Source of the DNA: Lysinibacillus xylanilyticus
GTDB lineage: Bacteria; Bacillota; Bacilli; Bacillales_A; Planococcaceae
NCBI RefSeq assembly: GCF_001708185.1
Contig: NZ_MDDN01000007.1
Coordinates: 87,002-151,001, forward strand
DNA length: 64,000 bases
Direction: 5' to 3'
This document shows, in pieces, positions 1 to 7,354 of this stretch (positions are counted from its first letter, which is position 1; every line of letters starts with the position of its first letter). Below the pieces are notes generated by a model. It was not told the origin of the DNA. It saw only the letters and a program-made list of their open reading frames with translations, and did no database searches. A program made the position numbers and the translations under genes.

Positions 1-602
1 ATCAAAATAGTCGCCATTAATGTCACATCTTCATGATTACGTTGGAAACCGTCTAAGAAAGCTAAATTCCCCAGACCGCCTGCACCGATAATACCTGCCA
101 TCGCAGTATAACCAACAAGTGCTACGGCAGTAACTGTTATACCTGAAATAAGTGCTGGTAACGATTCTGGAATTAATACTTTCCAAATAATTGTTGACGT
201 TTTAGCCCCCATTGAACGAGCTGCTTCAATAACACCCTTATCGATTTCACGTAATGCAATTAATACCATTCGTGCATAGAATGGTGCAGCACCAATAATT
301 AATGCTGGTAAAGCTGCGTTCGCTCCGCGAATTGTGCCAAGTAAAAATTTCGTAAATGGAATTAACAAAATAATTAATACAATAAATGGAATAGAACGAA
401 AAATATTAACAATCGAATTTGTCAAAAAATTCACAATTTTATTTGCCCATAGTTGGGTTGGACTTGTTAAAAATAGTAAGATCCCAATTGCTAAGCCAAG
501 TATAAATGTGATAACTGTAGAGATCGTTGTCATGTACAGTGTTTGATACGTAGCTTCCCACATTTTTTCCCAGTCGACATTCGGAAAGAGACTAGTTAGC
601 AT
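1..602 (-). CDS. metI: Methionine ABC transporter permease MetI (3' end off window)
   Basis: Inner-membrane permease of the D/L-methionine ABC importer, partner of MetN. About 200 codons are visible; the C-terminus lies beyond base 1. The translation begins MLTSLFPNVDWEKMW and has several hydrophobic segments. It contains the EAARSMGA-type loop that contacts the ATPase in this permease family. The ATG at 602 overlaps the end of metN by 11 nt, so the two are translationally coupled. It belongs to the SAM-riboswitch-controlled transcript that starts near 1.91 kb. The binding-protein gene metQ would be expected next, off window. Family assignment is secure. Confidence 0.95.
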   Translation of the reverse strand, partial: MLTSLFPNVDWEKMWEATYQTLYMTTISTVITFILGLAIGILLFLTSPTQLWANKIVNFLTNSIVNIFRSIPFIVLIILLIPFTKFLLGTIRGANAALPALIIGAAPFYARMVLIALREIDKGVIEAARSMGAKTSTIIWKVLIPESLPALISGITVTAVALVGYTAMAGIIGAGGLGNLAFLDGFQRNHEDVTLMATIL

Positions 603-1620
603 TTGCAATCACCTCCGTTTGTACTTCGACTGTATTTAAGTAGTTAAGTGCATCCGCAACATTATCCTTTGAGCCGTTTATTTGCACAATAAGTGTACCG
701 TACGCACCATTTTTCGTTTGCGAAATATTACCATGTACAATGCTTACTTCCACATCAAACTGTTTCACAAGATGTGAAATGACAGGCTGCTCTGTTTTTT
801 CTCCTACAAAGATCAGCTTTACAAGTTGTCCAGTAGGGTAATTTGCTTTAATTTGAGCCACAGTTTCCTGTGTTTCTTTCGTATCTGTAATTTGAGAAAC
901 GAATTTTTTCGTAATGGTAGCTTGCGGTGCTTGGAATACTTGTAATACCTCACCACGTTCTACAATTTCTCCGGCTTCCATAACCGCTACACGATGACAA
1001 ATTTTGCGAATAACGTGCATTTCATGTGTAATTAATACGATCGTTAGACCTAATCGTTCATTAATATCGACAAGTAGATCAAGGATAGCATCTGTTGTCT
1101 CCGGATCGAGTGCAGATGTTGCCTCATCGCATAATAATACCTCTGGGTTATTAGCAAGCGCGCGAGCAATACCTACACGTTGCTTTTGTCCCCCGGATAG
1201 CTGTGATGGATACGCCTTAGCACGCCCCCCCAAACCAACAAGTGTGATCAATTCATTCACTCGTGCTTCACGTTGTGCCTTTGGAACACCTGCGATTTCT
1301 AGTGGGAAAGCGATATTTTCCTCAACAGTTCTTGACCAAAGTAAATTAAAATGCTGGAAAATCATACTTACCTTTTGTCTAGCATCTCTGAGCTTTTGCC
1401 CCTTTATAGATGAAAATTCTTGATTGTTAACCGTCACAGTACCAGTTGTAGGCTTTTCTAAACCGTTTAATAAGCGAATCATCGTACTTTTACCAGCGCC
1501 ACTATAGCCGATAATGCCAAAAATTTCACCTTTATTAATAGAAAGATTGACGTCTTTGACTGCAGTTAATTCGCCATTCGCGGTTTTGTATTTTTTTGTA
1601 ATATTCTGAAGTTGAATCAT
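592..1620 (-). CDS. metN: Methionine ABC transporter ATP-binding protein MetN
   Basis: Cytoplasmic ATPase that powers methionine import with MetI and a MetQ lipoprotein; 342 aa, normal for MetN. Visible are Walker A (GYSGAGKST), the signature LSGGQKQR, Walker B with LLCDEATSALD, the H-loop ITHEMH, and a C-terminal NIL domain of about 90 residues that senses methionine in this family. The ATG at 1620 follows AAAGGAG, so the longer in-frame extension to 1707 is rejected; that stretch lies inside a dispersed repeat. Transcription comes from the SAM riboswitch upstream. Confidence 0.97.
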   Translation of the reverse strand: MIQLQNITKKYKTANGELTAVKDVNLSINKGEIFGIIGYSGAGKSTMIRLLNGLEKPTTGTVTVNNQEFSSIKGQKLRDARQKVSMIFQHFNLLWSRTVEENIAFPLEIAGVPKAQREARVNELITLVGLGGRAKAYPSQLSGGQKQRVGIARALANNPEVLLCDEATSALDPETTDAILDLLVDINERLGLTIVLITHEMHVIRKICHRVAVMEAGEIVERGEVLQVFQAPQATITKKFVSQITDTKETQETVAQIKANYPTGQLVKLIFVGEKTEQPVISHLVKQFDVEVSIVHGNISQTKNGAYGTLIVQINGSKDNVADALNYLNTVEVQTEVIANAN

Positions 1621-1640
1621 AGCGAATTCTCCTTTTCTCA

Positions 1641-1732
1641 TATCAATTATGCCCCGGCATAATAGCGTCGTCCGCCGAAAGCATTGAGCCAACGTGATGT
1701 TGGTCACTCAGTCGTGTGTTGAAAGTAGTTAA
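1641..1732 (-). repeat. Dispersed modular repeat, copy A (short form)
   Basis: About 90 bp with the same two ends as copies B (18226-18543) and C (36780-36964). In sense orientation (minus) it begins TTTTAACTACTTTCAACA and ends with a hairpin of ATTATGCC paired to GGCATAAT. It keeps the GACTGAG remnant, the CCAAC/GTTGG hairpin and the GGCGGA module of copy B, and lacks the middle modules. It sits in the metN leader, between the riboswitch terminator and the metN ribosome binding site, co-directional with metN. Confidence 0.8.
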
Positions 1733-1768
1733 AAAGACCCCTTCACTTATAGACAAGTAGAAGGGGTC
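1731..1768 (-). terminator. Terminator of the metN SAM riboswitch
   Basis: GACCCCTTC pairs perfectly with GAAGGGGTC (9 bp) and is followed on the minus strand by TTTTT. It lies directly after the aptamer and before metN, as expected for transcriptional attenuation by SAM. Confidence 0.93.
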
Positions 1769-1791
1769 ACGTAATTATACGCTAAACCGTT

Positions 1792-1895
1792 CTCTCATCT
1801 TTCAAAGATAAATCTTTGAGTGATTTGGCACCTTTTCACTTTGTGATGGTTGCCGGGCTTCATAGGGCACTTCCCTCCGCCACTCTTTATAAGAG
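1792..1895 (-). promoter_or_regulatory. SAM-I (S-box) riboswitch of metNI
   Basis: On the minus strand the aptamer shows the S-box landmarks in order: CTCTTATAAAGAG (P1 5' side), GGCGGAGGGAAGTGCCC, TATGAAGCCCGGCAACC, AAGGTGCCAAATC, then GAAAGATGAGAG closing P1. With SAM bound, the downstream terminator should form and metNI should be off. This matches the known SAM-I consensus; no search was run. Confidence 0.96.
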
Positions 1896-1916
1896 TTCGA
1901 TATATTTATATTTTTT

Positions 1917-1945
1917 AGTATATTCGTACTTTATCACGCTATCAA
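1917..1945 (-). promoter_or_regulatory. Probable sigma-A promoter of the metNI transcript
   Basis: On the minus strand TTGATA (1940-1945) and TATACT (1917-1922) are separated by exactly 17 bp and lie just upstream of the S-box aptamer. A second overlapping reading, TTGACT with TAAAGT at 17 bp, is possible. The call rests on motif and position only. Confidence 0.65.
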
Positions 1946-1948
1946 AGT

Positions 1949-2260
1949 TCAGTCAATTGATTTTTTTAACAATTCGTATAAAAATGGTACGGATTGAAAC
2001 GCATATACCTTTTCTGTTACTTTTCCGCCATCACAGACGAGTAAACATGGTACACTTTCGATTTTATTATCAAAAGCTATGTGCTCTATAAAATTAATAT
2101 TCGCTTTACCAACCTGTAGCTGTGGCAGCAATTGCTCGACAATCGTCATCATTTTCGATGCAACTGCACACGTTCCACACATAGGCGTATATAAATAAAA
2201 GGCAGCCTTTTCACCGGACTGTACAGCCGTATCCCACTGCTCTTTTGACCATTCTTCCAT
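1949..2260 (-). CDS. Thioredoxin-family protein (YusE-like)
   Basis: Small cytoplasmic thioredoxin-fold protein, 103 aa. The redox motif is CGTC in the stretch YLYTPMCGTCAVASKMM, in place of the usual CGPC, and a cis-Pro loop is visible as ESVPCLLV. It lies just downstream of the toprim gene, in the same order as yusF-yusE of Bacillus subtilis. The ATG at 2260 is chosen over an upstream TTG that would abut the only AAGG. The specific substrate is unknown. Confidence 0.85.
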   Translation of the reverse strand: MEEWSKEQWDTAVQSGEKAAFYLYTPMCGTCAVASKMMTIVEQLLPQLQVGKANINFIEHIAFDNKIESVPCLLVCDGGKVTEKVYAFQSVPFLYELLKKSID

Positions 2261-2274
2261 TTTTTCACGCAACC

Positions 2275-2616
2275 TTACAAAATATATTCATTATGGATTG
2301 AGAAGTGTGCACGCAGCAATATCATCGCTAACACCTTTCTCGGAGTTGTCTCAACTTCCTTATATGTCGGCATCGTACGTAAATGCTCAGCCTCTGGATA
2401 ATGTCTGTCCATTAATGCCCGTAGCTTATCACCCGATGTATCTGCATCAAAAAATGTATATAGCTCACAGCCCTCATATGGATCGAGTAACTCTTCTAAT
2501 TGATGCACACCAATTGTACCATTCGTACAAAGTATTATAACATCCTCACTTAAAATAGGTTTAATTTGAAGTTTATCCGAACGCCCTTCGACAATTAAGC
2601 ATTTTCCCTCGAACAT
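2275..2616 (-). CDS. Small toprim-domain protein (YusF-like)
   Basis: Stand-alone toprim protein of 113 aa. The conserved glutamate of the fold is in KCLIVEGRSDK near residue 9, and the DxD-type acidic pair is in FFDADTSGDK. Stand-alone toprims resemble the nuclease/primase catalytic core, but their cellular role is not established. The ATG at 2616 follows GGGGGTGGCGTG. It pairs with the thioredoxin gene 15-20 nt downstream and keeps the yus gene order. Confidence 0.85.
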   Translation of the reverse strand: MFEGKCLIVEGRSDKLQIKPILSEDVIILCTNGTIGVHQLEELLDPYEGCELYTFFDADTSGDKLRALMDRHYPEAEHLRTMPTYKEVETTPRKVLAMILLRAHFSIHNEYIL

Positions 2617-2754
2617 CACGCCACCCCCATTAGACATATCCCTTATAGCTCATTATATCCATTATACTCTGTCGGTGATCATATAAGACACCCATTGATA
2701 AGGGACTACAACGGCTTTCGTCTCCCCAACTAAAGTGGGAAATGATCAAAGATA

Positions 2755-2785
2755 ATAAAAAACGCCGGTGATTTCCGACGTTTTT
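2755..2785 (-). terminator. Terminator downstream of gcvH
   Basis: AACGTCGG pairs with CCGGCGTT on the minus strand, with one U-G pair, and is followed by a T run. It lies just past the gcvH stop codon. Runs of T on both sides mean it could also work in the other direction. Confidence 0.85.
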
Positions 2786-2800
2786 TTATTAGGGCTTGTC

Positions 2801-3181
2801 TTATTCAGCAATCATTTCTTCGTATTGCTCAGCTGTCATAAGCTTTTCAACTTCTGATGCATCAGCAGGCTCTACAACGATCATCCATGCTTTTTCATAT
2901 GGTGATTCATTAACGAATTCTGGGCTATCTTCTAAATCTGCATTTACTTCAACTACTGTACCTGAGATTGGTGCGTATAATTCAGAAACTGTTTTTACAG
3001 ATTCTACACTACCGAATGGATCATCTGTTTTAATTTCGTCGCCAACTTGTGGAAGCTCAACGAAAACGATATCTCCAAGTTCAGATTGTGCGAAGTGAGA
3101 AATACCGATACGTACTTTACCATCTTCTAATTTTACCCATTCATGCTCTTCAGAGTAACGTAAGTCTTTTGGTGTGCTCAT
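2801..3181 (-). CDS. gcvH: Glycine cleavage system H protein
   Basis: Lipoyl carrier of the glycine cleavage system, also a lipoyl relay in Bacillales; 126 aa, typical length. The lipoylation lysine sits in [16 protein letters not shown] near residue 63. The N-terminus YSEEHEWVK is the canonical H-protein start region. The ATG is preceded by GGAGGGG. It is a single gene between yusF-like and yusI-like genes, as in B. subtilis (yusH), and ends in a strong terminator. Confidence 0.97.
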   Translation of the reverse strand: MSTPKDLRYSEEHEWVKLEDGKVRIGISHFAQSELGDIVFVELPQVGDEIKTDDPFGSVESVKTVSELYAPISGTVVEVNADLEDSPEFVNESPYEKAWMIVVEPADASEVEKLMTAEQYEEMIAE

Positions 3182-3263
3182 GCAATAAACCCCTCCATAA
3201 AATATGTAGTATATTCACTTTCAGTTTGCCATACTTCACCTATAAAAACAAGGATAAATAGGG

Positions 3264-3620
3264 TTATTTCCAAGCTTGCTCAAAATCTGATTCTTTAAAC
3301 CCTAAAGTAACTTTTTTCCCGTCTGTTACCATCGGACGTTTAATCAGCATACCATCTGAAGCAAGCAGTTCAAGTTGCTCTTCTTCAGTCATGTCAGCAA
3401 GCTTATCCTTTAAGCCAAGCTCACGATATTTCATACCAGAAGTATTGAAAAATTTCTTTAATGGCAGTCCACTTTCTTGCCATAAACTTGTTAATTCGTC
3501 CTTTGTAGGCGGTTGCTCGACAATATGTACCTCTTCGAATGAAATCTCATTGTCTTTTAACCATTTTTGAGCTTTTTTACAAGTTGTACATTTTGGATAA
3601 TGAATAAATTGAATCGTCAT
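3264..3620 (-). CDS. ArsC/Spx-family protein (YusI-like)
   Basis: Thioredoxin-fold protein of the arsenate reductase/Spx superfamily, 118 aa. The N-terminal CTTC motif (HYPKCTTCKKAQKWL) is the redox site, and the C-terminal KRPMVTDGKKVTLGF loop is typical of the family. It lacks the features that would make it the regulator Spx with certainty. Family members act as arsenate reductases or unassigned reductases. The ribosome binding site is GAGGAG. Context matches yusI, adjacent to gcvH. Confidence 0.88.
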   Translation of the reverse strand: MTIQFIHYPKCTTCKKAQKWLKDNEISFEEVHIVEQPPTKDELTSLWQESGLPLKKFFNTSGMKYRELGLKDKLADMTEEEQLELLASDGMLIKRPMVTDGKKVTLGFKESDFEQAWK

Positions 3621-3770
3621 TTAAAGGCTCCTCTACAATCATTTTTAGGAACTACATTTTCAGTGTATCCCTCATTTTCTGTAGTATACCATCATAACCG
3701 TTACGAACCAAAATGAAACTCATCCTGCCAAAGCGTGGGGTTGATTTCCGTTCCGGCTGGGCGCTTTGTA

Positions 3771-3861
3771 GCTGCCGCTTTGCTTTCGCTACAGAAAACA
3801 TTTGTTGCTGCCGCTTTGCTTTCGCTACAGAAAACATTTGTTGCTGACGCTTTGCTTTCGC
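3771..3861. repeat. 36-bp tandem repeat, about 2.5 copies
   Basis: Units at 3771-3806 and 3807-3842 are identical, and a third partial copy starts at 3843. Each unit carries GCTTTGCTTTCGC, a module also seen in the Bacillales intergenic repeat. It lies within the 390-bp inverted-repeat element. No coding role is evident, although short frames stay open through it. Confidence 0.9.
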
Positions 3862-3947
3862 GCAGACGAAACCCTTTTGCTATAAAACAAATGTCAGAGG
3901 ATGCATGCTATGCGTATTATTTGAATGAGAGTGAAGACTGCGCAACA

Positions 3948-3985
3948 AAGGATTCACACACAGTTTGTGTATGAATCCTTTTTTT
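3948..3985 (+). terminator. Strong hairpin inside the inverted-repeat element
   Basis: AAAGGATTCA pairs with TGAATCCTTT around a short loop, followed by a T run on the plus strand. No plus-strand gene precedes it, so its function as a terminator is unclear. Confidence 0.6.
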
Positions 3986-4003
3986 GCTCTTTTGCAGGTG
4001 GAT

Positions 4004-4056
4004 GTCGATAAAACTCATAAGTTGGGTGATAAATCGTGAAAGTTGGTCGATAAAAA
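4004..4056. repeat. 21-bp phased direct repeats, locus 1
   Basis: GATAAA occurs at 4007, 4028 and 4049, exactly 21 bp apart, within repeats of the form GTCGATAAAA followed by a variable part ending AGTTG. The same core and spacing recur at 19283-19336 and 32300-32327. Confidence 0.75.
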
Positions 4057-4159
4057 CCATCACGTCCTGTGATAACGCCTGTGACCAACATCGGTAAAGC
4101 GCCCAGCCTGGAACGGAAATCACCCCCTCAATTTGCAAGAGCTATACTTTTATTCTCAA

Positions 4160-4196
4160 CAAAAAACCTGGCTATCACATGTCGGATAGCCAGGTT
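4160..4196 (-). terminator. Terminator of the fad operon
   Basis: AACCTGGCTATC pairs with GATAGCCAGGTT on the minus strand, followed by TTTTTTG. It lies just downstream of the fadE stop codon. Confidence 0.93.
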
Positions 4197-4206
4197 AAGT
4201 CTGTTA

Positions 4207-5991
4207 TTAAACTACGTATTTTTCAGCTTCAATTAATTTAACAGAAGCTTCGCGTTTCTTCGCGATTAAGTTGTACGGATTGTTGCGCGTTAACTTACGT
4301 AGCGCAGACAATGTCATGCGTGCAGCGTCGCCGTCTGCTGAAGCAAGAATCGTATCTTTTGCTTCTTTTTCAATTTCTGCAAATGCTTCTTGGCAGAAGA
4401 TTTGAGTGTAAAGTAATTTTTGATGCGCTTTTTCAACTCCGTCACGAGCAATCGCTTTTTCTGTACGTAATACAGCTGATTCCATAGCGAATAGTTGGTT
4501 TGCGATATTTGCAATATTCACCAATACTTCTTGCTCTTGATCAAGCTTTGCGCCGTAGCGTTGTGCTGCTAAACCTGATGCTAATACAGCAATTTTCTTC
4601 GCATTTTTCACAAGATACTTTTCTTGTGCTAGCGGCTCTGTGCCAACATCCTCAGGCATAAGCATGAGAAGCTCCTGTTGTAAATTTTGAGCGACTTGTA
4701 GTAATGGCAATTCACCTTTTAATGCCTTTTTCATAAATGTTCCTGGTACGATCATGCGGTTAATTTCATTTGTTCCTTCAAAAATACGATTAATACGAGA
4801 GTCACGATAAATGCGTTCCACTTCATACTCAGCCATAAAGCCGTAACCACCGTGTAATTGAACCGCTTCATCAGCAATGTAATCTAAAGTCTCAGAACCA
4901 AATACTTTCGCAATAGAACATTCAATAGCATACTCAGCAATTGCACTAGCAATAACTTTTCCTTGCTTTTGCTCATCTGGGCTTAGCTGGCTTAAACGAT
5001 CCTCAAATAAACCTACAGTACGATAATTTAATGACTCAGACGCATATAATTGTGAAGCCATTGTCGATAATTTTTCTTTTGTTAGATTGAAATCAGACAG
5101 CTTCGTTTTAAACTGCTGACGTTGGTTTGTATATTGAATAGCAAGCTCTAATGCACGCTTCGAACCACCAATCGTTCCAACACCTAATTTATAGCGACCG
5201 ATATTTAAAATATTAAAAGCAATAACGTGTCCGCGACCTACTTCACCTAAAAGGTTTTCTACAGGTACTTCTGCATCTTCAAGGATTAATGTACGTGTCG
5301 ATGAAGATTTGATCCCCATTTTTTTCTCTTCTGCGCCAACTGAAACGCCATTGAAGGCACGATCAACGATAAATGCCGTGAATTTATCGCCATCAATTTT
5401 TGCATAAACGACAAATACATCTGCAAAGCCTGCATTTGTAATCCATTGCTTATCACCATTTAAAATATAATGTGTACCTGCATCATTTAACTTCGCAGTT
5501 GTTTTTGCACCTAATGCATCAGAACCTGAACCTGGCTCTGTTAATGCGTAGGCAGCAATTAATTCACCTGACGCAAGCTTCGGTAAATACTTTTTCTTTT
5601 GATCTTCATTTCCAAAAAGTACGATTGGTAAAGAACCAATACCTACGTGTGCACCGTGTGTAATAGAGAAGCCACCAGCAACAGACATTTTTTCTGCGAT
5701 TAATGCAGAAGAAACTTTGTCTAAGCCTAGACCCTCATATTCTTCAGGTACATCTGCACTTAGTAAGCCGAGCTCACCTGCGCTTTTTAGTAGACGAACT
5801 GAATGCTCAAATTCATGGTTTTCTAATTTTTCAACGACTGGTAACACTTCATTTGCAACATACTCTTCTGTTGTTTTAGCAATCATCTTATGCTCATCTG
5901 TGAAATCTTCTGGTGTAAATACACGATTTAATTCCACATCTTCAATAATAAATCCGCCGCCTTTAATGAAATCCGTTGTTTTTTCTGTCAT
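4207..5991 (-). CDS. fadE: Acyl-CoA dehydrogenase FadE
   Basis: Flavoenzyme for the first step of fatty-acid beta-oxidation; 594 aa, the length of B. subtilis FadE, with an extra C-terminal region beyond the common 380-residue core. Visible are the substrate-binding ALTEPGSGSD, the FAD-binding WITNAGFADVF and the catalytic glutamate in FEGTNEINR near residue 404. ATG at 5991 follows GGGAGGA; the longer in-frame start is rejected. It is the last gene of fadN-fadA-fadE and is followed by a strong terminator. Confidence 0.96.
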   Translation of the reverse strand: MTEKTTDFIKGGGFIIEDVELNRVFTPEDFTDEHKMIAKTTEEYVANEVLPVVEKLENHEFEHSVRLLKSAGELGLLSADVPEEYEGLGLDKVSSALIAEKMSVAGGFSITHGAHVGIGSLPIVLFGNEDQKKKYLPKLASGELIAAYALTEPGSGSDALGAKTTAKLNDAGTHYILNGDKQWITNAGFADVFVVYAKIDGDKFTAFIVDRAFNGVSVGAEEKKMGIKSSSTRTLILEDAEVPVENLLGEVGRGHVIAFNILNIGRYKLGVGTIGGSKRALELAIQYTNQRQQFKTKLSDFNLTKEKLSTMASQLYASESLNYRTVGLFEDRLSQLSPDEQKQGKVIASAIAEYAIECSIAKVFGSETLDYIADEAVQLHGGYGFMAEYEVERIYRDSRINRIFEGTNEINRMIVPGTFMKKALKGELPLLQVAQNLQQELLMLMPEDVGTEPLAQEKYLVKNAKKIAVLASGLAAQRYGAKLDQEQEVLVNIANIANQLFAMESAVLRTEKAIARDGVEKAHQKLLYTQIFCQEAFAEIEKEAKDTILASADGDAARMTLSALRKLTRNNPYNLIAKKREASVKLIEAEKYVV

Positions 5992-6047
5992 TCTAAATTC
6001 CTCCCTATGCATCTATTGTTAATGGTTTTTTTTCCCGATATATAGAA

Positions 6048-6099
6048 AAGCTTGAAGCACCTTGTCCGGAGGCAACCAGAAACGCCGCACTCCAAGCTT
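6048..6099. repeat. Imperfect hairpin between fadA and fadE
   Basis: AAGCTTGAAG and CTCCAAGCTT form a 9-of-10 inverted repeat around a GC-rich loop of about 32 nt. It has no T run, so termination is unlikely. It could stabilise or process the fad mRNA, or be an intergenic repeat. Only the inverted repeat itself is seen. Confidence 0.45.
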
Positions 6100-6128
6100 A
6101 TCTAGCGAAAATAAAGAAGTTAAAGAAG

Positions 6129-7301
6129 TTAAAGAATTTCAAATACTCCTGCAGCACCCATACCGCCGCCAATACACATTGTCACGACACCATATTTTTT
6201 ACCTTGGCGCTTCAATTCATGAATAAGCTTTAATGTTAAAATGGCTCCTGTTGCACCAAGTGGGTGACCAACGGCAATTGCTCCACCATTGACATTTACT
6301 TTATTTTGGTCAATGCCTAAATGACGTACGACCTGTAAGGACTGTGACGCAAATGCTTCGTTAATTTCCCATAAGTCAATATCATCTATTGATAAACCTG
6401 CAATTTCAAGTGCTTTTGGTACTGCCACGATTGGACCAATACCCATTACCTCAGGAGGTACGCCACCAACTGCAAACCCTAAAAACTTAGCCATTGGTGT
6501 AAGCCCTTGCTTTTCAGCTTCCTCACGATCCATCACAAGTACTGCTGCTGCACCATCAGAAGTTTGAGAGGCATTACCAGCTGTAACACTTCCCTGTACA
6601 TGGAAGGCTGGACGAAGCTTCGCTAAACCTTCTACAGATGTCCCTGGACGTACACCTTCATCCATGCTAAAAGTGAATTTTTTCACTTGTGGTTTGTTGT
6701 TATCATCTACATAATGCTGTTCCACTTCGATAGGTACAATTTCATCATTGAATTTACCTTCTTTAATCGCTTTTTCTGCAAGCTCATGTGAACGAACAGC
6801 AAATGCATCCTGATCTTCTCGGCTTACATTGTACTGACGTGCCACTTCCTCAGCCGTATGCCCCATCCCCATATAATATTGCGGAGCAGTTTCTGCTAAA
6901 GTTGGATTTAAGCGAGGTGTATTACCGACCATTGGCACCATACTCATCGACTCGACGCCACCCGCAAGAATCGCCTTAGAATGTCCTAGCATTACACGCT
7001 CTGCTGCAAAAGCAATTGCTTGTAAACCCGATGAACAGAATCTATTAATTGTCAGCGCTGGTGTTGTATCTGGTAACCCGGCAAGCGCTCCTATATTACG
7101 TGCTACGTTCATGCCCTGCTCAGCTTCTGGCATTGCACATCCTAAAATTAAATCGTCAATCGGACCTTCATAGCCCGCTCTTTTTAATGTTTCTTTGACA
7201 ACGACCGCTCCAAAATCATCTGGTCTAACTGTTGCTAAAGAACCCTTTTTTGCTTTTCCAATAGGAGTTCGTGCTCCTGCTACAATAACGGCTTCACGCA
7301 T
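6129..7301 (-). CDS. fadA: Acetyl-CoA acyltransferase (thiolase) FadA
   Basis: 3-ketoacyl-CoA thiolase, last step of beta-oxidation, 390 aa, cytoplasmic. The nucleophilic cysteine is in NRFCSSGLQAIA near residue 90. The catalytic histidine is in GHPLGATGA and the second cysteine in MCIGGGMGAAG near the C-terminus. ATG at 7301 follows AAGGGGG; upstream in-frame ATGs lack a ribosome binding site. It is 53 nt downstream of fadN in the operon. Confidence 0.96.
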   Translation of the reverse strand: MREAVIVAGARTPIGKAKKGSLATVRPDDFGAVVVKETLKRAGYEGPIDDLILGCAMPEAEQGMNVARNIGALAGLPDTTPALTINRFCSSGLQAIAFAAERVMLGHSKAILAGGVESMSMVPMVGNTPRLNPTLAETAPQYYMGMGHTAEEVARQYNVSREDQDAFAVRSHELAEKAIKEGKFNDEIVPIEVEQHYVDDNNKPQVKKFTFSMDEGVRPGTSVEGLAKLRPAFHVQGSVTAGNASQTSDGAAAVLVMDREEAEKQGLTPMAKFLGFAVGGVPPEVMGIGPIVAVPKALEIAGLSIDDIDLWEINEAFASQSLQVVRHLGIDQNKVNVNGGAIAVGHPLGATGAILTLKLIHELKRQGKKYGVVTMCIGGGMGAAGVFEIL

Positions 7302-7354
7302 CGTATTAATCCCCCTTTGTTTCATGTGCAAGTATGGTTGATTTCGTCTTGAAA

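Larger units (their letters stand above)
3737..4126. repeat. 390-bp element with long terminal inverted repeats
   Basis: The left end (3737-3767) and right end (4096-4126) are near-perfect inverted repeats of about 31 bp sharing TGATTTCCGTTCC and GGCTGGGCGCTTT, differing by two single-base indels. Inside are a 36-bp tandem repeat, a hairpin and a 21-bp phased repeat. Related ends occur at 22551 and 33824. The ends resemble a common Bacillales intergenic repeat. No transposase is present, so it could be a MITE-like element or two inverted copies. Confidence 0.7.

Noticed and set aside
1621..1707. N-terminal extension of MetN to 1707
   Set aside because: A good ribosome binding site fixes the start at 1620, and the extension lies in a dispersed repeat.
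3652..3837. Small minus-strand frame with repeated SVAKAKRQ
   Set aside because: It is generated by the 36-bp tandem repeat and lacks a start signal.
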